Positions 1-12,600 of a stretch of DNA of 64,000 nt are shown here, piece by piece (position 1 is the first letter of the stretch; the number at the start of each line of letters is the position of its first letter). Position numbers and translations under genes: made by a program. Under the pieces are notes generated by a model. It was given only the letters and a program-made list of their open reading frames with translations. It did no database searches and was not told the DNA's origin. This stretch comes from Lamellibrachia satsuma (taxonomy: Eukaryota; Annelida; Polychaeta; Sabellida; Siboglinidae), in assembly GCA_033239005.1 (NCBI GenBank), contig BSQZ01000073.1, positions 2,643,501 to 2,707,500 of the forward strand, written 5' to 3'.

Positions 1-525
1 AGACCACAGATTGGAGCGAGACACTTGGCACGAGCACTATAAACCATCAATGGTTAGGTTTTAAAGAATATATTAAAAAGACAGAGGATGAATTCATCCC
101 TCATCGACTAGTGAGTGATATTAGCAGACATAAAGGAAAAGTACCCCTAAACAAGGAATCAGTAAAGAAAATTAAGAAAAAACCCACTTTATAGAAACAA
201 AAGAATGAAAATACTATACTGAATATTGTAGGGCTAGAAATCAAGTCCGTAAATTAACGAGGAGGATACAGAAGGAATTTGAGATGAAGCTAGCAACAGA
301 AGCTAAGACAAACCCAAAAGCAGTATGGAAATATATGAACTCCAAAACCAAGACTCTTATAGGGAAAAGGCAGATGTGTTTTTTTTCAAGATGTCTTTTT
401 TTCAAGTGTTTTTACTATAGAGCCAAATGGTGATATCCCTCATATACCACCAGTGAAATTAAAGCACAACATGGAAGAATTGACTATTTATGAGGAAATG
501 ATTAAAAAAACTTGATAAACTTAAT

Positions 526-838
526 GTGTGTAAATCGGAAGGGCCAAATGGTGTTCATCCTAGGTTGTTGAAAGAGCTATCTAATCATCTATATAGGCTA
601 GTACTCCAATTACTAAATGTTACTGACTCATGGACCAAAGCTTTAGATAGAGGGGAATCTGTAGACGTTGTATATTTGGATTTCATGAAAGCATTTGACA
701 TCGTCCCTCACAAAAATTTGATAGGCAAACTTAAATCGTATAGTATAGAGTATTACACATTAAGATGGATCCAGGGGTTCTTGTCTGACCGGGTACAGCA
801 GGTCAATGTAAATGGTACAAATTCTGAGTGGGCAAATA
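526..838 (+). pseudogene. LINE reverse transcriptase, N-terminal fingers/palm fragment
   Basis: The translation starts with SEGPNGVHPRLLKEL, typical of RT block 1 in CR1/Jockey elements. It then jumps to WTKALDRGESVDVVYLDFMK AFD, the motif A region with the first catalytic aspartate in YLDF. It continues VPHKNLIGKL and RWIQGFLSDRVQQV, and is cut at NSEWAN by the hAT insertion at 838/839. The missing residues between LLNVT and DSW show an internal deletion, so this could not make active RT. There is no sign that the ATG at 526 is a real start; upstream LINE homology continues in other frames. Confidence 0.85.
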
Positions 839-1393
839 CAGGGTTGTTTGATTTAAATCACTCCAAAAAAATCAGTGATTTATGATTTTTTTTACTTCCG
901 ATTTTTTTAATCGCTGATTTATATGGATTTAGCACAAATAATTGTTTACAAGCATTGAGATCAACACAGTTTTGTATGTTTTTCAATACAAAAACACAAA
1001 GTGTGCACACTTGTGCAGCTGTATTGACACCAGATAGCCTGACAGTCAAATATTTTATGACATTGTGTATGTCTGAGCTATTCCCTTTTTGAATGCAGTG
1101 AAGGCATACAAAGTTGTCTTCCAGAGGAAGTATCTTTTCAAGTCAGAAGCCCTGAGTTAAAGTCCACTTAGAGCTTGTGCTAGTTGTTATCAATTCAGTA
1201 TGTTGGCTCAAGTGAGACAGTCTGGGCTACAATTTTTGCAGTCTGGTTAAGACAAGTACCTAGATCGATTTGAATAGAACACATTTGAAAGAGTTTATAA
1301 ATACATCAACATCTATATAAAATTTATTAATGTCTATATACCAGATTAAAAAAAATAAAATAAATAAAAAAAACATGATTTTTTTCAACCCTG
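839..1393. mobile_element. Nonautonomous hAT-type DNA transposon (555 bp) inserted in the LINE RT
   Basis: The left end begins CAGGGTTG (839-846) and the right end finishes CAACCCTG (1386-1393), a perfect 8-bp terminal inverted repeat of the CAG...CTG type used by hAT elements. It is flanked by a perfect 8-bp target duplication GGCAAATA (831-838 and 1394-1401), the length expected for hAT. Removing the element and one duplication restores the LINE reading frame from SEWAN into ITSGIPQGSVLG, independent proof of the insertion. The subterminal DNA is rich in AAATCA/TGATTT. No transposase is present, so it needs a helper in trans. It postdates the LINE. Confidence 0.93.
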
Positions 1394-2397
1394 GGCAAAT
1401 ATAACAAGTGGTATTCCACAGGGCAGTGTCTTAGGACCAATCCTATTTGTTTTATACATAAATGATCTTCCTGAGAATATAGTTTCGAATGTATATATGT
1501 TTGCGGATGATGATACAAAGGTTTTCAAAATGATTACTAGTCCACATGACCAGCATACACTACAGAATGACTTATTTAACATCTTGGTCAAGTAAATGGT
1601 TATTAAGGTTCCACCACGATTAATGTAATTTTATGCAAGTAGGGAAAAAATACAACAAGAGTATGCATACAACCTGAAGATAGATAATACTGCCAATGAA
1701 TTAGGAGGAATAGAAGAACAAAAAGACATTGGGGTTATAATTGATTCAAACCTAGAATTTGATAAACACATCAACCAAAAAATAAACAAAGAAAATAGTA
1801 TCATGGCAGTTATTAGAAGGTCCTTTACAACCCTAAATCAACGTAATTTTGTGCCATTATATAAAGCTTTAGTTACGAGTCATCTAGATTATGCAATATC
1901 AATATGGTCCCCTCATAAACAGAAATACAAAGATGCCATCGAAAATGTGCAAAGACACGAAACAAAGCAGCTTCCTGGTATGAAGAATATTCCTTATGAG
2001 GAAAGGCTTCAGAGATTGAAACTTCCTACACTTGCATATAGACGAACTCGTGGTGATATGATTGAGGTATATAAACTGCTCCATGGGAAATATGACAGTG
2101 ATGTATCTAACATTATTAAGCTGCACAAAGACAGTGATACAAGGGTTTATAGAACGTGCTTGTACAAATGTTAGAAAAGAAAGCTTCTCACTTAGATTAT
2201 GGAATGATCTACCGGAAGTAGTTGTAACTGCCCCAAGCGTCAACTCATTTAAAAACCGTCTAGATGGACATTGGAGTACTGAGGAGTTTCTCTACAACTA
2301 CAAAGCTGCCTTGCCAGGAAGTCGTAAAGCATTCCAAGGGAAAGTTCAAGATCTGACCACAGAGGCCACCGCCTATGGTCAGGAAGAACCTAAGTAA
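1394..2397 (+). pseudogene. LINE reverse transcriptase, palm motif C and C-terminal domain
   Basis: After the hAT insertion the RT resumes with GIPQGSVLGPILFVLYINDL (block 5), then YMFADDDTKVF, the catalytic FADD motif C. There is one extra GAT codon, so three aspartates stand where families usually have two. A stop follows at ILVK and the frame shifts before KKYNKSMHT. The thumb and C-terminal part (about 1803-2170) reads RSFTTLNQRNFVPLYKALVT, then SHLDYAISIWSP, VQRHETKQLPG and YEERLQRLKLPTLAYRRTRG. It then shifts frame to FSLRLWNDLPEVVV and FKNRLDGHW (to 2397), the usual LINE C-terminus. Confidence 0.85.
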
Positions 2398-2410
2398 GTA
2401 ATGAATTACT

Positions 2411-5400
2411 ACGCACACGTGCCTTGTGGCGAAAAATTTGCCAAAAATCCTTCTGCATATCGAAATCATCTAAAAATCCACAGTTACACTGTCAACTTGC
2501 CAACGTGCCTGCTCAAATGCAGTTATGTCAGATGATGATTTTTTGAAAATTACACATATCTAAAATTACCGTGCCCTACATTCGTCTGTAACACACCAGG
2601 AAGTGTAACTGAGGCAAGATCCCTGTTACGAAAATCGATGACGAAGGGACGCCGATCGCAGTTGGTTGTACTGTATTATCGCTCAACGTAAACATACAGA
2701 AAATTCAGCTTGTGTAAGGGCGTAGGAAAAGTGGCTTACATAGAAATCTTTAGTACTGGCTAATTTCGCTATCTGTGAATCAGAGCATTAATCAAAACTA
2801 TAGCCATGTAGGTTGGTAACGTGCGGAAATGATTTTGACGTTTTCAGTTTGCGAGGTGTGTATCATTTCCAGTAGGATTCAGCAATCTCACTGCCCCGGT
2901 CCAGGTTTTTTCCAGCATTACGAGATACGATAGTAATTCGGCAGCAATTGCATGTATTTACCTTGTGTTTGTTGTAGTAATGTACGATATTTGTGTCTAA
3001 TATTCCGTCTTTTCTCGGGGTCACTGCGCTTTTCCATCTTTCCCGCCGCCCGGATTTGGATTATCTGCCCATGCGCTAGCCGGTTAGGCTAAAGGCACCA
3101 CATAAACGTACTTTTTATTGGACAATCGGTTGTTTATGAATAACATGACCTATTTATATTTTGGGCATTTTCCTTAACCATGAATATTTATTTACCAATT
3201 CAAGACATATCAAAATGTTTAAAATAAATTACTCGAATCACATTCTTATAATAATTTCATATGGTTCATCGTTATTAATTTTTGTATCATATCAATGTAA
3301 ATGAGGTCATATAATAAAATATATAATAATAAAATTGTATCCAATCAAGAAGATCGTTGTATTTAAAGAATGTTGCATTCTGCCACCTGGCGGATAAGGA
3401 CATATAAATTTAGACCAAATAAATTATACCACAGCGAGACTTCATTCAGTGCTGCCACCTAACGGATAATTAAGTACACATTTAAGTGGCCTCGTATTTG
3501 GTAGGTTCATCATTTTCTTGAGACGCTAGTTATTCGACGTCGACGTTTTGTTGTACACATCGTGTATTACTTGTTTGTAACGTGTCTGTTTTACTGAGCC
3601 ACCCAAATTATTATTCTTCATACAATGGTTGATTGATTGCGGAAACGTCCAAGTAAATCGAGCATTTCCTTTCCATAATGGCGTTTTCCATTTAGCTTAT
3701 GTCATGATCGCCTTAACCTCTTAAGGCTTAACTGCCTTCAGCATTTGTGTAGAACTCGGGTCCACCCCAATTTCGCCATTCCCTGCATTTTACTTAATCG
3801 TGGTAATCGTGCACGCCATCATTTTAAAGATGTACACTTACGATACACATTTTCGATATTAACATGAGCAGAGCCAGAGGCCAGAGCTCTGTGCCTGGCC
3901 CTGACTCTGTAATCAGGTTGTTTTTTGTTGTTGACTCTTGAGAAAACCTGTAGCGTATGAATTATGATATAATTATCATTAATTGGTTCCAGAACCAGAA
4001 ACATATATATTGCATATTTTACTTTTAGAATATAATCTGCGCAAGAATGTATTTCAAATTGTCTTTTTATATTGTAATCTTGTCTTGATATTTATTTGCA
4101 CAAGCCGAGGTCGAGGTTGTTGTGATAAATACTTCGATATAACATTATTTTTATTTATTTGTTATTTTGAAAGTATACCAGTATGTTAAGGTTACATAGA
4201 AAATTGCTAGTGACTGGGTTGTTTAAAAGAAACACTCCAGTTCCCACATAGGGATAAGTGTTGGCTTACTCGCTTGTAATATGATTATTAAAATGAAACA
4301 AGTGCTACACACTGTTCGCTTGAAATAGGTACACAGTGACTGTTGATAATATATGACCATATATAGGATAACCACCTGATTACCGATTGTAGGCCGACCT
4401 TTCCTATTCTCTAGGTAAAGTACAATTTATAGGTGTCACATTAACAGTTCAAACTCAAGCACAGAGGAAATTATAAAATGTGTTAATAGTTATTCTTTAT
4501 TGATACAGTGACACAGCATTTACAATATCTTAGCCAAATCACGAGCCACAGTGACACTTTTCCACCAAATGTCTATATATATCTGTAATCTAACACATAT
4601 TTGATTTTCTAGAAAAAAATTTTTCATAACCTTACATAGACTGTAAATATGTTATAAGGTTACTCATTGTGACATAGTTTAACATTTTGAAAGTTATATG
4701 AACAATTTGATTTGTGGACAGTTGTTCTCATTTTATTTGCAAGATATTGCAGGAATAATGGAATACAGTTAATCGTTTGAGAAAAGCCTTGTATATAAAC
4801 TAGATTGAAAGCAAAGAAAATGAATGAAATTAAAAAAAGGAGTAATCAAGGGGGCACGTTGCATTTAGAGAGTACTGGCAATTCCTAGATAGAGACCTCC
4901 ACTATGACACGCTGTTCTAATACACGATTAATTTTCAATCATTTATTCCACTTATTCATGTCCTCTATAATCTCATGCTAGTTCTGCATTTTATAAATTG
5001 TTTGAACCAAAAGGCAGCGCAGTTGTGCTGTCGAAAAATACTTTGGTATTATTGATGTGATGATTTGCTCCACCACCCCGTTTTATAGGTTTTGCCTCTT
5101 AAACGTTGATTGGCCAAAGTTACTTAAACATTATTAGGCTCTTTGTACCACAAGAAAATATCACAAGAAAACATTCATATAACTTCACATGTAAAGTTAG
5201 TATTTGATGTCCAAACTGTTTGATAAATGTGTTTATTTTTACCTTTGTTATACAGATGAAGTTGCCTTCTTCATACACCAAACATAATGACTTCTGATTT
5301 GTTTCATTTCAACACCTTGAATGAGACATGGTAAGGACATTAGTGTGTGGCACTTATATCAAAAGATGAAACAAGACAATTTGAATAAGAACTTTACTTT

Positions 5401-6045
5401 TCTAATTAATTTTCTACCCAGGTTGAGTGATAACAAAATAGTGACATTTAGAATGCATTTTGTACTATTTTTAATTTCACAGATTATATTAAGTATTTTT
5501 TTTAAACGAATATAAATATTATGGATGATTTCAATAATTTTCAGTTACCAATAACTTACGTGTGGGAAATAATTATAGATACATTTAAGTTATAAATACA
5601 TATTGTAAATATCACATACATATGCCCGTAGATGGGTCCTGGAGATTAACAGTTTTTGACAATACAGTACTTGTCAAAATACTAGTTTGTCAATCTGTGG
5701 TTTGTTTGTGTAAAAACATTTTAAGGACACTTATTGAAATTGTTGCATGCTTAAGAGGCTTACACAGGTGTGTTGTGTTTGTCAAATTGTATATGTGTCA
5801 TTATGTGAGCAGTCGGTTGGCGTGACAAAGTAGGAATGTGGTGACACAGTTGTTGGAAACCAGCCAATATATCTGAGATGGTGACGGCTTCCTAAAGATG
5901 ACAGAGTTAACTTTATGTTCACTTACGCCATATTTCTGTCACAGTGTGGTGCTGAATGCTTTAAGTATACATGTCATTGTGCAGTAGTTTTGTATTGGTG
6001 CCTTTGTCAATGTTAGGCTGACCTTAGTGCTGTGTTGACTCACAA
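2411..6045. other. AT-rich unique DNA, no gene recognised
   Basis: Only short frames without homology-like content are present. Two near-identical words, CTGCCACCTGGCGGATAA (near 3377) and CTGCCACCTAACGGATAA (near 3453), lie about 75 bp apart. A weak minus-strand tRNA-like patch lies at about 3050-3107. I see no splice-bounded exon, RNA gene or transposon end that I can defend. Confidence 0.6.
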
Positions 6046-6052
6046 TCTCACA

Positions 6053-6093
<41 letters not shown>

Positions 6094-6108
6094 GCACACA
6101 CACACTTT
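6046..6108. repeat. (ACGC)n microsatellite with CA ends
   Basis: About a dozen CGCA units flanked by CACA. The same motif recurs at 41.57, 42.30, 46.81 and 47.03 kb. Alternating purine/pyrimidine of this kind can adopt Z-DNA. Confidence 0.95.
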
Positions 6109-6258
6109 CATAGTGTGCATATATGATGGTTTAATTTTTTTAAAGGGAAAGTTACAAAACAGTTTTAAATAAGGGAAAGTTACAAAACAAAGTTACACCA
6201 TCACATAGGAATAGTTATGAAAGAGTAATAAAGGTTGTAAACAAGTGTGGTATGTAAA

Positions 6259-6263
<5 letters not shown>

Positions 6264-6329
<66 letters not shown>
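6264..6329. repeat. (TA)n microsatellite
   Basis: About 33 perfect TA units; self-complementary and prone to cruciform extrusion and assembly length error. Confidence 0.97.
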
Positions 6330-6332
<3 letters not shown>

Positions 6333-6577
6333 ATGTTTAATTACAGGTGTATCATGTATGATTGGATTTAAATAACTCTGATTCATAACAACTAATGTGA
6401 CAGATATCCCAACAACAGCATGTCATATTCTAACCATTAAATTGTTTAGAATTGTTCAGAATTGATAAGTAATTTGTTGTTGTTTTATGGTTAATTTGAT
6501 GGTAATAGCAATAGCTAATTATCCTTGGCTGTGATTTTCTGACACTTGATTTTATCACAATAACTCATGTTTCGTAG

Positions 6578-6642
6578 GGTATGGTAGATCAGCGAGTAGT
6601 GCCAGACTGGGTCAAGAGGACCAATGTTTGAATTCTATTACT
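6578..6642 (+). ncRNA. Decayed tRNA-derived SINE head / tRNA pseudogene abutting the satellite
   Basis: An A-box-like TAGATCAGCGA (6585-6595) and a B-box-like TGTTTGAATTC (6625-6635) are spaced 40 bp apart, close to tRNA spacing. The stretch between them (CCAGACTGGGTCAAGAGG) looks like an anticodon arm and variable loop. Both boxes carry substitutions, so activity is doubtful. The 58-bp satellite starts four bases after this unit, so it may be the SINE from which the satellite grew; that link is inference. Confidence 0.45.
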
Positions 6643-6646
6643 GTCG

Positions 6647-9600
6647 TTTGAAACAAGTGTGCTTTATAGTTGTTGCCCTGGCTTGTATGTGGTATACTTG
6701 GAGGTTTGAAACAAGTGTTCCTTATAGTTGTTGCCCTGGTTGTATGTGGTATACTTCAAAGTTTGAAACAAGTGTTCCTTATAGTTGTTGCCCTGGCTTG
6801 TATGTGGTATACTTGGAGGTTTGAAACAAGTGTTCCTTATAGTTGTTGCCCTGGTTGTATGTGGTATACTTCAAAGTTTGAAACAAATGTTCCTTATAGT
6901 TGTTGCCCTGGTTGTATGTGGTATACTTCAAAGTTTGAAACAAGTGTTCCTTGTAGTTGTTGCCCTGGGTTGTATGTGGTATACTTCAAAGTTTGAAACA
7001 AGTGTTCCTTGTAGTTGTTGCCCTGGCTTGTATGTGGTATACTTGGAGGTTTGAAACAAGTGTTCCTTATAGTTGTTGCCCTGGTTGTATGTGGTATACT
7101 TCAAAGTTTGAAACAAGTGTTCCTTGTAGTTGTTGCCCTGGCTTGTATGTGGTATACTTCAAAGTTTGAAACAAGTGTTCCTTGTAGTTGTTGCCCTGGC
7201 TTGTATGTGGTATACTTCAAAGTTTGAAACAAGTGTTCCTTGTAGTTGTTGCCCTGGTTGTATGTGGTATACTTCAAAGTTTGAAACAAGTGTTCCTTAT
7301 AGTTGTTGCCCTGGCTTGTATGTGGTATACTTCAAAGTTTGAAACAAGTGATCCTTGTAGTTGTTGCCCTGGCTTGTATGTGGTATACTTCAAAGTTTGA
7401 AACAAGTGTTCCTTGTAGTTGTTGCCCTGGCTTGTATGTGGTATACTTCAAAGTTTGAAACAAGTGTTCCTTGTAGTTGTTGCCCTGGCTTGTATGTGGT
7501 ATACTTCAAAGTTTGAAACAAGTGTTCCTTGTAGTTGTTGCCCTGGTTGTATGTGGTATACTTCAAAGTTTGAAACAAGTGTTCCTTATAGTTGTTGCCC
7601 TGGCTTGTATGTGGTATACTTGGAGGTTTGAAACAAGTGATCCTTGTAGTTGTTGCCCTGGCTTGTATGTGGTATACTTCAAAGTTTGAAACAAGTGTTC
7701 CTTGTAGTTGTTGCCCTGGCTTGTATGTGGTATACTTCAAAGTTTGAAACAAGTGTTCCTTGTAGTTGTTGCCCTGGCTTGTATGTGGTATACTTCAAAG
7801 TTTGAAACAAGTGTTCCTTGTAGTTGTTGCCCTGGTTGCATGTGGTATACTTCAAAGTTTGAAACAAGTGTTCCTTGTAGTTGTTGCCCTGGTTGTATGT
7901 GGTATACTTCAAAGTTTGAAACAAGTGTTCCTTGTAGTTGTTGCCCTGGCTTGTATGTGGTATACTTCAAAGTTTGAAACAAGTGTTCCTTATAGTTGTT
8001 GCCCTGGCTTGTATGTGGTATACTTCAAAGTTTGAAACAAGTGTTCCTTGTAGTTGTTGCCCTGGCTTGTATGTGGTATACTTCAAAGTTTGAAACAAGT
8101 GTTCCTTGTAGTTGTTGCCCTGGCTTGTATGTGGTATACTTCAAAGTTTGAAACAAGTGTTCCTTGTAGTTGTTGCCCTGGCTTGTATGTGGTATACTTC
8201 AAAGTTTGAAACAAGTGTTCCTTGTAGTTGTTGCCCTGGCTTGTATGTGGTATACTTCAAAGTTTGAAACAAGTGTTCCTTGTAGTTGTTGCCCTGGTTG
8301 TATGTGGTATACTTCAAAGTTTGAAACAAGTGTTCCTTGTAGTTGTTGCCCTGGTTGTATGTGGTATACTTCAAAGTTTGAAACAAGTGTTCCTTATAGT
8401 TGTTGCCCTGGCTTGTATGTGGTATACTTCAAAGTTTGAAACGAGTTTTCCTTGTAGTTGTTGCCCTGGCTTGTATGTGGTATACTTCAAAGTTTGAAAC
8501 AAGTGTTCCTTGTAGTTGTTGCCCTGGCTTGTATGTGGTATACTTCAAAGTTTGAAACAAGTGTTCCTTATAGTTGTTGCCCTGGCTTGTATGTGGTATA
8601 CTTGGAGGTTTGAAACAAGTGTTCCTTGTAGTTGTTGCCCTGGCTTGTATGTGGTATACTTCAAAGTTTGAAACAAGTGTTCCTTGTAGTTGTTGCCCTG
8701 GCTTGTATGTGGTATACTTCAAAGTTTGAAACAGAGTGTTCCTTGTAGTTGTTGCCCTGGCTTGTATGTGGTATACTTCAAAGTTTGAAACAAGTGTTCC
8801 TTGTAGTTGTTGCCCTGGTTGCATGTGGTATACTTCAAAGTTTGAAACAAGTGTTCCTTGTAGTTGTTGCCCTGGCTTGTATGTGGTATACTTCAAAGTT
8901 TGAAACAAGTGTTCCTTGTAGTTGTTGCCCTGGCTTGCATGTGGTATACTTCAAAGTTTGAAACAAGTGTTCCTTGTAGTTGTTGCCCTGGCTTGTATGT
9001 GGTATACTTAAAGTTTGAAACAAGTGTTCCTTGTAGTTGTTGCCCTGGTTGCATGTGGTATACTTCAAAGTTTGAAACAAGTGTTCCTTGTAGTTGTTGC
9101 CCTGGCTTGTATGTGGTATACTTCAAAGTTTGAAACAAGTGTTCCTTATAGTTGTTGCCCTGGCTTGGATGTGGTATACTTCAAAGTTTGAAACAAGTGT
9201 TCCTTGTAGTTGTTGCCCTGGCTTGTATGTGGTATACTTCAAAGTTTGAAACAAGTGTTCCTTGTAGTTGTTGCCCTGGCTTGTATGTGGTATACTTCAA
9301 AGTTTGAAACAAGTGTTCCTTGTAGTTGTTGCCCTGGCTTGTATGTGGTATACTTCAAAGTTTGAAACAAGTGTTCCTTGTAGTTGTTGCCCTGGCTTGT
9401 ATGTGGTATACTTCAAAGTTTGAAACAAGTGTTCCTTGTAGTTGTTGCCCTGGTTGCATGTGGTATACTTCAAAGTTTGAAACAAGTGTTCCTTGTAGTT
9501 GTTGCCCTGGCTTGTATGTGGTATACTTCAAAGTTTGAAACAAGTGTTCCTTGTAGTTGTTGCCCTGGCTTGTATGTGGTATACTTCAAAGTTTGAAACA

Positions 9601-12600
9601 AGTGTTCCTTGTAGTTGTTGCCCTGGCTTGTATGTGGTATACTTCAAAGTTTGAAACAAGTGTTCCTTGTAGTTGTTGCCCTGGCTTGTATGTGGTATAC
9701 TTCAAAGTTTGAAACAAGTGTTCCTTGTAGTTGTTGCCCTGGCTTGTATGTGGTATACTTCAAAGTTTGAAACAAGTGTTCCTTGTAGTTGTTGCCCTGG
9801 CTTGTATGTGGTATACTTCAAAGTTTGAAACAAGTGTTCCTTATAGTTGTTGCCCTGGCTTGTATGTGGTATACTTCAAAGTTTGAAACAAGTGTTCCTT
9901 ATAGTTGTTGCCCTGGCTTGTATGTGGTATACTTCAAAGTTTGAAACAAGTGTTCCTTATAGTTGTTGCCCTGGCTTGTATGTGGTATACTTCAAAGTTT
10001 GAAACAAGTGTTCCTTGTAGTTGTTGCCCTGGTTGCATGTGGTATACTTCAAAGTTTGAAACAAGTGTTCCTTGTAGTTGTTGCCCTGGTTGCATGTGGT
10101 ATACTTCAAAGTTTGAAACAAGTGTTCCTTGTAGTTGTTGCCCTGGCTTGCATGTGGTATACTTCAAAGTTTGAAACAAGTGTTCCTTGTAGTTGTTGCC
10201 CTGGTTGCATGTGGTATACTTCAAAGTTTGAAACAAGTGTTCCTTGTAGTTGTTGCCCTGGTTGCATGTGGTATACTTCAAAGTTTGAAACAAGTGTTCC
10301 TTGTAGTTGTTGCCCTGGCTTGTATGTGGTATACTTCAAAGTTTGAAACAAGTGTTCCTTGTAGTTGTTGCCCTGGTTGCATGTGGTATACTTCAAAGTT
10401 TGAAACAAGTGTTCCTTGTAGTTGTTGCCCTGGTTGCATGTGGTATACTTCAAAGTTTGAAACAAGTGTTCCTTGTAGTTGTTGCCCTGGTTGCATGTGG
10501 TATACTTCAAAGTTTGAAACAAGTGTTCCTTGTAGTTGTTGCCCTGGTTGCATGTGGTATACTTCAAAGTTTGAAACAAGTGTTCCTTGTAGTTGTTGCC
10601 CTGGCTTGCATGTGGTATACTTCAAAGTTTGAAACAAGTGTTCCTTGTAGTTGTTGCCCTGGTTGCATGTGGTATACTTCAAAGTTTGAAACAAGTGTTC
10701 CTTGTAGTTGTTGCCCTGGCTTGTATGTGGTATACTTCAAAGTTTGAAACAAGTGTTCCTTGTAGTTGTTGCCCTGGTTGTATGTGGTATACTTCAAAGT
10801 TTGAAACAAGTGTTCCTTGTAGTTGTTGCCCTGGTTGCATGTGGTATACTTCAAAGTTTGAAACAAGTGTTCCTTATAGTTGTTGCCCTGGTTGCATGTG
10901 GTATACTTCAAAGTTTGAAACAAGTGTTCCTTGTAGTTGTTGCCCTGGTTGCATGTGGTATACTTCAAAGTTTGAAACAAGTGTTCCTTGTAGTTGTTGC
11001 CCTGGTTGCATGTGGTATACTTCAAAGTTTGAAACAAGTGTTCCTTGTAGTTGTTGCCCTGGTTGCATGTGGTATACTTCAAAGTTTGAAACAAGTGTTC
11101 CTTGTAGTTGTTGCCCTGGCTTGTATGTGGTATACTTCAAAGTTTGAAACAAGTGTTCCTTGTAGTTGTTGCCCTGGCTTGTATGTGGTATACTTCAAAG
11201 TTTGAAACAAGTGTTCCTTGTAGTTGTTGCCCTGGTTTGTATGTGGTATACTTCAAAGTTTGAAACAAGTGTTCCTTGTAGTTGTTGCCCTGGCTTGTAT
11301 GTGGTATACTTCAAAGTTTGAAACAAGTGTTCCTTGTAGTTGTTGCCCTGGATTGTATGTGGTATACTTCAAAGTTTGAAACAAGTGTTCCTTGTAGTTG
11401 TTGCCCTGGTTGTATGTGGTATACTTGGAGGTTTGAAACAAGTGTTCCTTATAGTTGTTGCCCTGGTTGTATGTGGTATACTTCAAAGTTTGAAACAAGT
11501 GTTCCTTGTAGTTGTTGCCCTGGCTTGTATGTGGTATACTTCAAAGTTTGAAACAAGTGTTCCTTGTAGTTGTTGCCCTGGCTTGTATGTGGTATACTTC
11601 AAAGTTTGAAACAAGTGTTCCTTGTAGTTGTTGCCCTGGCTTGTATGTGGTATACTTCAAAGTTTGAAACAAGTGTTCCTTGTAGTTGTTGCCCTGGTTG
11701 CATGTGGTATACTTCAAAGTTTGAAACAAGTGTTCCTTGTAGTTGTTGCCCTGGTTGCATGTGGTATACTTCAAAGTTTGAAACAAGTGATCCTTGTAGT
11801 TGTTGCCCTGGTTGTATGTGGTATACTTGGAGGTTTGAAACAAGTGTTCCTTATAGTTGTTGCCCTGGTTGTATGTGGTATACTTCAAAGTTTGAAACAA
11901 GTGTTCCTTATAGTTGTTGCCCTGGCTTGTATGTGGTATACTTGGAGGTTTGAAACAAGTGATCCTTGTAGTTGTTGCCCTGGCTTGTATGTGGTATACT
12001 TCAAAGTTTGAAACAAGTGTTCCTTGTAGTTGTTGCCCTGGCTTGTATGTGGTATACTTCAAAGTTTGAAACAAGTGTTCCTTGTAGTTGTTGCCCTGGC
12101 TTGTATGTGGTATACTTGGAGGTTTGAAACAAGTGTTCCTTATAGTTGTTGCCCTGGTTGTATGTGGTATACTTCAAAGTTTGAAACAAGTGTTCCTTAT
12201 AGTTGTTGCCCTGGCTTGTATGTGGTATACTTGGAGGTTTGAAACAAGTGATCCTTGTAGTTGTTGCCCTGGCTTGTATGTGGTATACTTCAAAGTTTGA
12301 AACAAGTGTTCCTTGTAGTTGTTGCCCTGGCTTGTATGTGGTATACTTCAAAGTTTGAAACAAGTGTTCCTTGTAGTTGTTGCCCTGGCTTGTATGTGGT
12401 ATACTTCAAAGTTTGAAACAAGTGTTCCTTGTAGTTGTTGCCCTGGCTTGTATGTGGTATACTTCAAAGTTTGAAACAAGTGTTCCTTGTAGTTGTTGCC
12501 CTGGCTTGTATGTGGTATACTTCAAAGTTTGAAACAAGTGTTCCTTGTAGTTGTTGCCCTGGCTTGTATGTGGTATACTTCAAAGTTTGAAACAAGTGTT

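Larger units (their letters stand above)
1..2410 (+). mobile_element. Decayed non-LTR retrotransposon (CR1/Jockey-like LINE), 5' end outside the window
   Basis: Conceptual translation, with frameshifts and stops, gives the linker before the reverse transcriptase (about 10-180), RT blocks (526-838 and 1394-1600) and the C-terminal region (1670-2397). The region ends in AAGTAAGTAA, which resembles the short 3' microsatellite tail of CR1-like elements. The copy is dead. The stretch between LLNVT and DSWTKALDRG lacks the roughly 80-90 residues normally found between RT blocks 1 and 3. There are several stops, and a hAT-type element sits inside the RT. CR1/Jockey is assigned from RT motifs only and the clade is uncertain. 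Confidence 0.85.

Noticed and set aside
3050..3107. Minus-strand tRNA-like patch (TAGCCTAACCGGCTAGCGC)
   Set aside because: The A box is irregular and the B-box-like AATCCAAATCC is incomplete; too weak to call a SINE.
3377..3475. Pair of CTGCCACCT..CGGATAA words as possible target duplications of a small element
   Set aside because: The words differ internally and no inverted ends flank the 75-bp interval.
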